Source: JAXGPP01 sp964436865
GTDB lineage: Bacteria; Planctomycetota; Planctomycetia; Pirellulales; Thermoguttaceae
Assembly: GCA_964436865.1 (NCBI GenBank)
Contig: CAYTFK010000417.1
Location: forward strand, 1 to 5,442
DNA length: 5,442 nt
Reading direction: 5' to 3'
Shown: piece after piece, positions 1 to 5,442 of the stretch
Numbering within the stretch: position 1 is the stretch's first letter
How the letters are laid out: the number at the start of each line of letters is the position of its first letter
The notes under the pieces: model-generated
Databases searched by the model: none
The model's input: the letters and a program-made list of their open reading frames with translations, nothing else
What the model was told of the DNA's origin: nothing
Translations under genes and position numbers: made by a program

Positions 1-1445
1 CCGGTGCTCGGGTTGATAAACACATCGGGCTTCTTCTCGCGGAGCAGCACGATCAACTCGAGCAAGGCCTCGACATCGCTCGCGCAGTCCAATGCTCCGA
101 GCTGGTTGTTCCCGGCGCCAAAGCCGTCGAACTTGAAGTAGTTCGCTTCGTACTGCTCGATCATTCCCAGGCAGGCGGCGCGGACGCGAGCGCCGTAGCG
201 CGGACCGGCCAGCGTCAGGCCGTTGCGAAAAGTCTCGAACCCCTGGCGGACGCCCGACTCCAGCCGGGCTTTCTTGCCCGGATATCCGCCGGAGGGCGAA
301 AGCCACACGCCCACGTGGCTGCCGAACTTCGCCGCCAGTTCCTGGGCGGGCCGGAAGCCGTCCGGGTAGCCGTCGTGGAACTGCCACACCAGGTTCTCGT
401 CATCCCACTCGTAGTCGTGGGCAAAGCTGTCGATGGTGACGCCGCGTCGCTGGACCAGTTCGCGGCCAAAGGCCTCGATCGCCGCCAGCCACGTCTTCTG
501 CTGCCCGCGGCGGAAGTCTGCCGCCTCCTCGGGCTTGCCGTTCAATTGCCGGGTCCAGTATTCCGTGCCGATCTCGGAGCCGTTGTTGTAGTGCAAGAGC
601 GGCCGGTACGGCTGTGCCCGTTCACGTTCGAGATAATAGAGGAAGCCGCGGCGCAACTGGCCGGCGGGCGTCACGCCAACCAGGGCCCGGAACGATCGCG
701 GCTGGCCGGGCCGAAGCCCGCTATGAACCTCGTGGCTGCATGTGAAACGCGGTGCGCCCGCGCCATCGGCGGCTTCAAGGACCCGGCACTTCGACATCGG
801 ATGCTCGGCGGCGAAGAACAGGTTTCCGGCCACGACTGGCGAACCGTTGACCACGCCACGGACCTCCGCCCCCGGCGCGGCAAGGTCCCAGACGACGACT
901 TCGACCAGTTCCGATTCCCGCTCTTCGGCGGCACAGGAGATGATCTGGTGGACGTAGTTCGAACCGTCGCGGAGCACGGCCTGCCAATCAACGGTGATTG
1001 AACCATCCGCCGATGCCAGCCTCACTGCGACCGACTGCCCGGCCTGGCGGCCGGCCAGTCGAAGCGATCCCGGGGTAGGAGCGATCGGCTCGATTCGCGG
1101 GCCGTCGACGATTCGCATCTCCGAGGCCCGCACGGTCCGCGTGCCCGGCAAAGGCGTGTTGGCAAGCACCATTTGAAAGCACTCGGCTCCGTCCAGCGGC
1201 AACGTGGCCTTTGCGGCCGTATCTTCAATGGTCACTGGCCGCAGTGCGGCATCGGCGGCGCTCCAGGTGATCCGCAGAGCGTTGTTCCCCAGGCAGATTG
1301 TCCCATCCTGGATCTGCGCGATGGCTTCACCCGGCGGAGTTCCCGGATACTCGAGCGCCGTGGCATTCCGGTTCGCAACGAGCAGTATCGAGAACGCGGC
1401 CAGTAGTGCTGTTGGTCTCGCCAGTAATCGTGAAGTCTCGATCAT
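1..1445 (-). CDS. Secreted GH36-like glycoside hydrolase (alpha-galactosidase-like), C-terminus beyond window
   Basis: Probable retaining alpha-glycosidase of clan GH-D, exported, acting on alpha-linked galactosides or similar sugars; the exact substrate cannot be read from sequence. An uninterrupted frame runs from ATG at 1445 to the left edge (481 residues, no stop), so the gene is cut off. Residues 1-30 look like a signal peptide: basic start, hydrophobic core ALLAAFSILLVA, then NATA before LEYPG. Residues about 35-300 are beta-rich with no clear motif, as in the N-terminal sandwich domain of GH36. The barrel part shows AHDYEWDD (342-349), a PDGF segment, GVWLSPSGGY (379-388) and YFKFDG (437-441), where D440 of the K-F-D motif is the expected nucleophile. 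The acid/base Asp would lie off the window. A GGAGAA Shine-Dalgarno (1451-1456) supports the start. It is divergent from the M14 peptidase gene. Clan assignment is fairly sure; family and substrate are less so. Confidence 0.82.
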   Translation of the reverse strand, partial: MIETSRLLARPTALLAAFSILLVANRNATALEYPGTPPGEAIAQIQDGTICLGNNALRITWSAADAALRPVTIEDTAAKATLPLDGAECFQMVLANTPLPGTRTVRASEMRIVDGPRIEPIAPTPGSLRLAGRQAGQSVAVRLASADGSITVDWQAVLRDGSNYVHQIISCAAEERESELVEVVVWDLAAPGAEVRGVVNGSPVVAGNLFFAAEHPMSKCRVLEAADGAGAPRFTCSHEVHSGLRPGQPRSFRALVGVTPAGQLRRGFLYYLERERAQPYRPLLHYNNGSEIGTEYWTRQLNGKPEEAADFRRGQQKTWLAAIEAFGRELVQRRGVTIDSFAHDYEWDDENLVWQFHDGYPDGFRPAQELAAKFGSHVGVWLSPSGGYPGKKARLESGVRQGFETFRNGLTLAGPRYGARVRAACLGMIEQYEANYFKFDGFGAGNNQLGALDCASDVEALLELIVLLREKKPDVFINPST

Positions 1446-1489
1446 GGTCTTTCTCCGGGTGCAGCGGCCAAGCCAACAGGAGTGCCCCG

Positions 1490-1518
1490 AGTATAGCAGA
1501 GCCTGGAGTGTTGTGCCT
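1490..1518 (-). promoter_or_regulatory. Probable extended -10 promoter of the GH36-like gene
   Basis: On the minus strand the sequence reads TGCTATACT (1498-1490): a 5/6 match to TATAAT with an upstream TGn extension. It lies about 45 bases before the start codon. A clear -35 is absent; the best is a poor GGCACA (1517-1512), as is common with extended -10 promoters. Inferred from consensus only. Confidence 0.4.
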
Positions 1519-1572
1519 TATCTCCACGAACCTCCGGGCAGGTCCAAGCGTGCCGCCACGGATCTTGCGCAG

Positions 1573-1601
1573 TTGCCCGGCCGGGGACGGGCGTTTACGA
1601 T
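1573..1601 (+). promoter_or_regulatory. Weak sigma70-like promoter candidate for the M14 peptidase gene
   Basis: TTGCCC (1573-1578) and TACGAT (1596-1601) are separated by 17 bases, each matching consensus at 4 of 6 positions, and end 47 bases before the ATG at 1649. It sits in the only intergenic space available between two divergent genes, so a promoter is expected here, but the match alone is weak. Confidence 0.28.
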
Positions 1602-1648
1602 AAGAACCACGGCCTCCAGGTTGTCATACAAAAGCGAGGAGGAAGGTC

Positions 1649-2651
1649 ATGGGCTCGTTGACGGGTGTGCTGCTTCTTGGGCTGCTCTGCGGCGAGATCG
1701 AGATCGACGCCGACTATCCGGGCGGAAACATCGTGGTCGAGGGGATCGAGGGTGACGTGGTCCGGCTCAAGACCGATCTCCGCGACACGTCGGGCTGGTG
1801 GTTCTACTGGAATTTCCGCATCTGCGGCGCCGAGGGAAGGACATTGCGGTTTGAGTTCGAGCGCGAACCGATCGGCGTTCGCGGGCCGGCCGTGAGCAAC
1901 GACNNNNNNNNNNNNNNNNNNNNNNNNNNNNNNNNNNNNNNNNNNNNNNNNNNNNNNNNNNNNNNNNNNNNNNNNNNNNNNNNNNNNNNNNNNNNNNNNN
2001 NNNGAGAGCATGGCCAATTACGTGCTCGAAGGGCTGATCGGGGCGGTGCTCGAACCCGATACCGACGACACGCGTTGGCTGGCCGCCAACGTAGCCTTCC
2101 TGGCGATCCCGTTCGTTGACAAGGACGGCGTTGAAGAAGGCGATCAGGGCAAAAACCGGAAACCGCGCGACCACAACCGCGACTATGCCGGCGACTCGGT
2201 CTATCCGGAAACGAAAGCCATTCGCGAGCTATTGCCCAAGTGGGCTGGCAAGGGGCCGGCGCTGGCGATCGATCTCCACTGCCCGTACATCCGTGGAGAG
2301 ACCGACCACTGGATTTACCAGGTTGGCTCTTCAGCCGAACATATCGCGCCCGAGCAACAGCGGCTCACCGAGATCCTGGCCGAAGTGGCCCGGGGACCGA
2401 TACCGTACGCGAAGACGGGTATTCTGCCTTTCGGCAAGGCCTGGAATACGGCGGGGAACTACAGTGCAGGGACGTCGTTTGCGCGGTGGGCGGCCGGCCT
2501 GGAATCGGCACGGCTGGCGACGAGCTTTGAGATTCCCTACGCCACGGCCAGCGGCGCCGAGGTCAATCCTGCCAGCGCACGAGCGTTTGGACGCGACCTC
2601 GCCGCGGCGCTGTCGGTCTATCTTCGCACACCCACGGCGCCCGGCAGGTAG
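1649..2651 (+). CDS. M14 zinc carboxypeptidase, cytosolic-carboxypeptidase (CCP) type, interrupted by assembly gap
   Basis: Metallocarboxypeptidase that would remove C-terminal amino acids; the bacterial substrate is unknown. The ATG at 1649 follows a strong GGAGG (1638-1642) with a 6-base spacer. The 85 residues before the gap begin with a short hydrophobic stretch (possible export signal, no good lipobox) and continue as the beta-sandwich N-domain of CCP-like M14 enzymes: GGNIVVEG, WWFYWNFRICG and GPAVSND fit that family. After the gap, 215 residues carry the catalytic domain: ESMANYVLEG, whose first Glu (2004-2006) fits the zinc ligand of HxxE; IPFVDKDGVEEGDQGKNR; PRDHNRDY (2163-2186) with the substrate-binding Arg/Asn region; DLHCP with the third zinc ligand His (2277-2279); and FEIPYA with the catalytic Glu (2529-2531). 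The zinc His of HxxE lies in the gap. The two halves are in different frames across the 100 N, which I attribute to an arbitrary gap length rather than a frameshift. Stop TAG at 2649. Confidence 0.88.
1904..2003. other. Assembly gap of exactly 100 N inside the M14 peptidase gene
   Basis: One hundred consecutive N. The preceding sequence ends on a codon boundary of the peptidase frame and the following sequence starts on one, but 100 is not divisible by 3, so the true missing length must differ if the gene is intact. From the usual spacing between the GPAVS segment and the HxxE motif in CCP-like enzymes I expect roughly 70-100 missing codons; this is an estimate from memory of the family. Confidence 0.98.
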
Positions 2652-2710
2652 CCGAGCGTCATTCGGCTCGCCGCGGCGACACACTTTCTTGAGTTCTTGA
2701 ATTCTGGCAC

Positions 2711-2715
2711 AGGAG
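2711..2715 (+). promoter_or_regulatory. Ribosome binding site that fixes a GTG start
   Basis: AGGAG lies 8 bases before GTG at 2724. An in-frame TTG at 2697 would add nine polar residues in front of the signal peptide and has no good Shine-Dalgarno, so the GTG is preferred. Confidence 0.7.
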
Positions 2716-2723
2716 AAACGATC

Positions 2724-4154
2724 GTGACACGTTGCCTGTTGTGGATTGTCGCCTGCCTGACAAGCACGCAGCTTCTGGCGGCCGCGCCGCCCCAGCCCCA
2801 GTTCCGGGCGGGCGCAGCCACGAGCAACATCACGCCGTTTCTGGGTGGCGACATCATCGGCGGTTTCGTGCCGTTTCCGGCCAACAACGTCCACGACGAG
2901 TTGCACGCCCGGTGCCTGGTGCTGGACGACGGCCAGACACGGCTGGCGGTGGTGGTATGCGATCTGTTGGGGGTCAGCCGCGACCTGAGCATCGAAGCCC
3001 GCCGGCTGATCGCCGAAAAGTCGAAGATCCCGCCGGAGAACGTGCTGATCTCCGCGGTGCATACCCATTCGGCCACGAGCGCGTTGGGCCGCGATCGATT
3101 CAAGTTCGAGCAGCCGCTCGACGAATACCAGACGTTTGTGGCCCGGCGGATTGCCGACGGCGTCGAGCGCGCGGCGGTTGCGCTGCGGCCGGCCGAGGCG
3201 GCGTTTCTGTCGGCCGAGGCGCCCGAGCATGTCAACAACCGGCGCTGGCTGATGAAGCCGGGCACGGCCCCGCCGAATCCGTTCGGGGCCGTCGATCAGG
3301 TGAAGATGAACCCGGCCGCGGGCAGCCCGGATCTGGTCGAGCCGGCCGGTCCCACCGACCCGACCGTTTCGATCGTTGCACTGCGCGAGCCGGGCGGTCG
3401 GCCGCTGGCCCTTTTCTCGGTCTATTCGCTGCACTACGTGGGGGGCGTGCGCGGCGCCGACATCTCGGCCGACTATTACGGAATGTACTGCCGCGAATTG
3501 GCGCGTTTGCTGGGGGCCGAAGATCAGGATCCGCCTTTTGTGGCGATGATGGCCAACGGCACCAGCGGCGACATCAACAACATCAATTTCCGCGAGCCCC
3601 GGCCCCGGCGGGAACCGTACGAGCAGATGCGCTATGTGGCCGAGGATGTCGCGCGCAAGGTCCACGCGGCGCTGGCCGGCGCCGAGTATCGGGGCGACGT
3701 GAAGCTGGCCGCGCGATACCGTGAGCTGATGATCGCCACGCGGCGGCCCACACCCGAACAGCTTGCCTGGGCGAACGAGACGCTCGCCCAGTCGAAGCCG
3801 CAACCGGGCAAGGCCGACCTGCCGGCGATCTATGCCGATCGGACGCTGCGTATGGCCGAGTATCCCGCGGAAATCCCGATTCCGTTGCAGGTGCTGCGCA
3901 TCGGCACGATGTGCATCGGCACGATGCCGACCGAGGTGTTCTGCGAGATCGGGCTGGAGTTCCGCAAGCAGAGCCCGCTCGAGCCGGCGTGCCTCGTCTC
4001 ATTGGCCCACGGCTACTTCGGCTACCTGCCCACGCCCCGGCACTTCCCGCTGGGCGGCTATGAAACCTGGATCGGCACCAATCGGCTGGAGCCCGAGGCT
4101 TCGGAGAAGATGCTCGCCGCGCTGTTGGAAATGGCGGCGGAGGTCCGTGACTGA
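2724..4154 (+). CDS. Secreted neutral/alkaline ceramidase N-domain-like protein
   Basis: Zinc amidohydrolase-like exported protein of 476 residues. Residues 1-21 (MTRCLLWIVACLTSTQLLAAA) form a signal peptide. The remainder matches the neutral ceramidase N-terminal domain: RAGAATSNITPFLG (28-41), VVCDLLGVS (78-85), HTHSATS (113-119), SLHYVGG (235-241), ANGTSGDINN (277-286), PTEVF (402-406) and HGYFGYLPTPRHF (429-441). By comparison with bacterial and human neutral ceramidases the probable zinc ligands are H113 or H115, H237, E404 and Y431 or Y434. The GD-x-S of true ceramidases, which holds the catalytic Ser, reads G282-D283-I284-N285 here, so the nucleophile appears to be Asn. The protein is much shorter than classical ceramidases (about 670-760 residues) and lacks their C-terminal Ig-like domain. 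Many planctomycete paralogues share this layout and have no known substrate. It follows the M14 gene by 72 bases without a convincing terminator, so cotranscription is likely. Family call is strong; ceramidase activity is doubtful. Confidence 0.88.
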   Translation: MTRCLLWIVACLTSTQLLAAAPPQPQFRAGAATSNITPFLGGDIIGGFVPFPANNVHDELHARCLVLDDGQTRLAVVVCDLLGVSRDLSIEARRLIAEKSKIPPENVLISAVHTHSATSALGRDRFKFEQPLDEYQTFVARRIADGVERAAVALRPAEAAFLSAEAPEHVNNRRWLMKPGTAPPNPFGAVDQVKMNPAAGSPDLVEPAGPTDPTVSIVALREPGGRPLALFSVYSLHYVGGVRGADISADYYGMYCRELARLLGAEDQDPPFVAMMANGTSGDINNINFREPRPRREPYEQMRYVAEDVARKVHAALAGAEYRGDVKLAARYRELMIATRRPTPEQLAWANETLAQSKPQPGKADLPAIYADRTLRMAEYPAEIPIPLQVLRIGTMCIGTMPTEVFCEIGLEFRKQSPLEPACLVSLAHGYFGYLPTPRHFPLGGYETWIGTNRLEPEASEKMLAALLEMAAEVRD

Positions 4155-4183
4155 AACGAGTGTTGCGGGTCGATCGCCGTTCT

Positions 4184-4223
4184 GCGCGGTGCCGCGCCGC
4201 TGAAACCCGCTTCAGGGTTTTAG
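4184..4223 (+). terminator. Tandem hairpins, possible transcription terminator of the upstream pair of genes
   Basis: Hairpin one: GCGCGG (4184-4189) with CCGCGC (4192-4197), realistically five pairs with a four-base loop. Hairpin two: CTGAAACCC (4200-4208) with GGGTTTTAG (4215-4223), nine pairs including one G-U, around the six-base loop GCTTCA. They start 30 bases after the stop codon of the ceramidase-like gene. There is no U-tract after the second stem apart from TTTT within it, so intrinsic termination is plausible but not certain; an alternative fold CTGAA/TTCAG within the same bases competes. Confidence 0.4.
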
Positions 4224-4484
4224 TGCCAGACGCGAAGGGGCCAAGTGGCGACCACCGTCAACTGTCTGGCCGCTCTGGCCGAGGCGGCACTTGATTGCGA
4301 TGACCCAAGGCTTCGGCCGTTGGGGCGACCACTCGGTGCTGACCGCTGGGGCAAATGTACCGTCGTCCACCCACGAGGGCGTGTCCTTCTTCAAGAAAAA
4401 CACCGCAGTTCTTCGTTTCCCTACAGCTTCCGCTTCGGGACCGCGCAATCGCCGGAGAGGAATGAGTAATCCGCGCCCAAAATC

Positions 4485-4517
4485 CTTTGACACCAAGGCT
4501 TTGACGCGTATCCTTTG
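4485..4517 (+). repeat. Three CTTTG pentamers at exact 14-base spacing over the promoter
   Basis: CTTTG occurs at 4485-4489, 4499-4503 and 4513-4517. The first and last copies extend to ATCCTTTG (4482-4489 and 4510-4517), and the first and second to CTTTGAC. They cover the -35, spacer and -10 region, a layout compatible with a multi-site operator, although chance or simple duplication is possible. Confidence 0.45.
4487..4514 (+). promoter_or_regulatory. Sigma70-like promoter of the PEP-CTERM gene
   Basis: A perfect -35 TTGACA (4487-4492) is followed after 16 bases by TATCCT (4509-4514), 4 of 6 matches to the -10 consensus. Transcription would start near 4521, giving a leader of about 45 bases before the ATG at 4566. 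The promoter overlaps three CTTTG pentamers with a 14-base period. Confidence 0.5.
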
Positions 4518-4552
4518 GGCAGATCCGGTGCGGAGCAGAGAAACCACTCACT

Positions 4553-4559
4553 GAGAAGG
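4553..4559 (+). promoter_or_regulatory. Ribosome binding site selecting the ATG at 4566
   Basis: GAGAAGG lies 6 bases upstream of ATG 4566. An in-frame TTG at 4515 would begin translation inside the predicted -10 element and bury the signal peptide, so the ATG is the likely start. Confidence 0.65.
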
Positions 4560-4565
4560 TGCACC

Positions 4566-5408
4566 ATGATTCGGAATACGTTTGTTGCGGTGCTGACGCT
4601 GGTCATGCTGGCGGGGAGTGCGCGCGGGGAACAGATTAAAGCAACGCTGAAGGTCGCTTATGGAAAAGCCATTGAGGTCTACTCAGAGGCAAGCGGCCGC
4701 ATGACGCCGGCCCTGGGGCCCTACGCCTTCAGACTTTCGTCGAGCACGATTCCGGCGGACGGAAGTCTGGTCGCGCTACTCTTGCAGAAGCAGGGAAGCG
4801 GGAACACTTTGGCTTTCTGTTTCGATCTATACCAGACCGTCAATTACAACACCGAATATACTTACGATGTTGCACAGGGTGAAGACATTCTCAATCTGAG
4901 CTTGCCGGCACCCGTCATTCAACCGTATCACGTCGATTCGAAGAAGCTGAACATGCTCGCGTATCTGTGGAATGCGGCCTACAAGGAGGGCGCATATACT
5001 TACCAAGCAACGCGTGCCGGGCATGCACTTTCATTGGCAATATGGGAGACGATGTTTGAGTACAAGGATTTGGTGGGAACTGTCAATCCGACCTTCGACG
5101 TCGAAAGCGGGCCCGGGTTTAAAGTGTTGGACTGGAAGTCGTTCGATGACAACGGCAGCCAAGAATACCGTGAGGTCCGTGAACTTGCGAATGGTTGGCT
5201 GGATGCCGCCTATCGTTCTCCGCAAGCTCAAGACATCGACTGGCTTCTTGCTCTATATTCCGGTTCTAAGCAAGACCAGACCATGATATTGTTCCCGCCC
5301 ACATTCAAGCCCGTTCCTGAACCTACTCTTGCCATCCAGCTTCTTGGCCTGTGCGTGGCGGGGGTGTTGCCGCTGAGGTATTGGCGGCGGCGGAAGGGGG
5401 CGGCTTGA
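4566..5408 (+). CDS. PEP-CTERM sorted surface protein with a thioester-domain-like region
   Basis: Exported protein of 280 residues, probably processed by an exosortase and displayed at or beyond the outer membrane. Residues 1-21 are a signal peptide (MIRNTFVAVLTLVMLAGSARG). The C-terminus is a textbook PEP-CTERM signal: VPEP (250-253), a hydrophobic helix about 255-271 and RRRK (274-277). Between them, AFCFDLYQTVN (83-93), LAYLWNAAY (131-139), HALSLAIWETMFE (153-165) and a late LYSGSKQDQ (230-238) resemble proteins with a TQXA/TED thioester domain, in which Cys in an F-C-x-D motif is crosslinked to Gln in a Q-x-A-I-W motif. Here C85 is kept, but the Gln position reads S156 (S-L-A-I-W), so no thioester is expected. 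Coding sequence is visibly poorer in GC than its neighbours. It has its own promoter and is probably monocistronic. PEP-CTERM assignment is firm; the domain resemblance is by eye. Confidence 0.87.
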   Translation: MIRNTFVAVLTLVMLAGSARGEQIKATLKVAYGKAIEVYSEASGRMTPALGPYAFRLSSSTIPADGSLVALLLQKQGSGNTLAFCFDLYQTVNYNTEYTYDVAQGEDILNLSLPAPVIQPYHVDSKKLNMLAYLWNAAYKEGAYTYQATRAGHALSLAIWETMFEYKDLVGTVNPTFDVESGPGFKVLDWKSFDDNGSQEYREVRELANGWLDAAYRSPQAQDIDWLLALYSGSKQDQTMILFPPTFKPVPEPTLAIQLLGLCVAGVLPLRYWRRRKGAA

Positions 5409-5442
5409 GGGACAGGCGGCCCTCGATGGACGGCTAACCCCA

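Larger units (their letters stand above)
4155..4565. other. Gene-free intergenic stretch of about 410 bases
   Basis: Between the ceramidase-like gene and the PEP-CTERM gene. It holds two adjacent hairpins (4184-4197 and 4200-4223), an inverted pair GCCAGAC (4225-4231) and GTCTGGC (4264-4270) 32 bases apart, a short CTGGCCG(CT)CTGGCCG duplication near 4266-4281, and a promoter region with phased repeats (4485-4517). The middle part, about 4280-4480, shows nothing recognisable. Short open frames on both strands exist but lack credible Shine-Dalgarno sequences or family resemblance. Composition shifts to lower GC from about 4380 onward. Confidence 0.6.

Noticed and set aside
315..1001. 228-codon open frame on the plus strand
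   Set aside because: Antisense shadow of the GH36-like gene, whose minus-strand frame shows a signal peptide and clan GH-D motifs.
1649..1693. Lipoprotein signal at the M14 N-terminus (Cys after GLL)
   Set aside because: The residue before the Cys is Leu rather than Gly, Ala or Ser, and the hydrophobic stretch is very short, so a lipobox is not supported.
2010..2651. Separate short gene starting at ATG 2010
   Set aside because: The codons before it (Glu-Ser) belong to the same M14 catalytic domain, and the ATG is the Met inside ESMANYVLEG. It is the C-terminal part of the gene starting at 1649.
2653..2670. Hairpin CGAGC/GCTCG between the M14 and ceramidase-like genes
   Set aside because: Only five pairs with an eight-base loop and no U-tract; too weak to call a terminator, so the two genes are treated as a possible operon.
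2331..3803. 490-codon open frame on the minus strand
   Set aside because: It lies antisense to the M14 and ceramidase-like genes, both supported by conserved motifs. Its product is rich in Arg, His and Gly with no family resemblance, typical of a shadow frame in GC-rich DNA.
4245..4469. 74-codon plus-strand frame in the intergenic region
   Set aside because: No recognised domain, no signal peptide and no convincing Shine-Dalgarno sequence.
4212..4547. 111-codon minus-strand frame in the intergenic region
   Set aside because: It starts at a GTG, would cross the predicted promoter of the PEP-CTERM gene, and its product resembles no family I know. It could be real, but nothing supports it.
4462..4554. 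30-codon frame with ATG at 4462 just upstream of the PEP-CTERM gene
   Set aside because: The nearest purine-rich sequence (GGAGAGG) touches the ATG, too close for a ribosome binding site, and the frame spans the promoter elements. A leader peptide is unlikely.

Overview
The window looks like a chromosomal stretch from a free-living Gram-negative bacterium, most likely a planctomycete (Pirellulales-like) or a relative in the PVC group. This rests on three things: most of the DNA is GC-rich, every gene encodes an apparently exported protein, and one protein ends in a PEP-CTERM sorting tail. That combination with an alpha-galactosidase-like hydrolase, a cytosolic-carboxypeptidase-type M14 peptidase and a ceramidase-like protein is typical of planctomycete genomes. 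The assignment is inference; no rRNA or other marker gene is present.

Layout: (1) 1-1445, minus strand: the first 481 residues of a secreted glycoside hydrolase resembling family GH36 (clan GH-D). It is open at the left edge, so its C-terminus lies outside the window. (2) 1446-1648: a divergent intergenic region with a good extended -10 for the left gene and a weak promoter for the right one. (3) 1649-2651, plus strand: an M14 zinc carboxypeptidase interrupted by a 100-N assembly gap (1904-2003) that hides the first half of its zinc site. (4) 2724-4154, plus strand: a secreted protein with the neutral/alkaline ceramidase N-terminal fold, 72 bases downstream and probably cotranscribed with the peptidase. 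(5) 4155-4565: a gene-free stretch with two tandem hairpins (probable terminator), an unexplained middle part, and a TTGACA promoter embedded in three CTTTG pentamers spaced exactly 14 bases apart. (6) 4566-5408, plus strand: a PEP-CTERM surface protein that resembles a degenerate thioester (TQXA/TED) domain and is clearly more AT-rich than its neighbours. 5409-5442 holds nothing recognisable.

Functionally this looks like a set of exported degradative or surface proteins: a glycosidase, a peptidase, an amidase-like metalloenzyme and an outer-surface anchored protein. No single pathway is shown by the sequence. I see no CRISPR array, tRNA, rRNA, insertion sequence or defence system. The points most worth following up are the probable loss of the catalytic Ser in the ceramidase-like protein, the Cys-without-Gln thioester-like domain, the phased promoter repeats, and the placeholder gap inside the peptidase.
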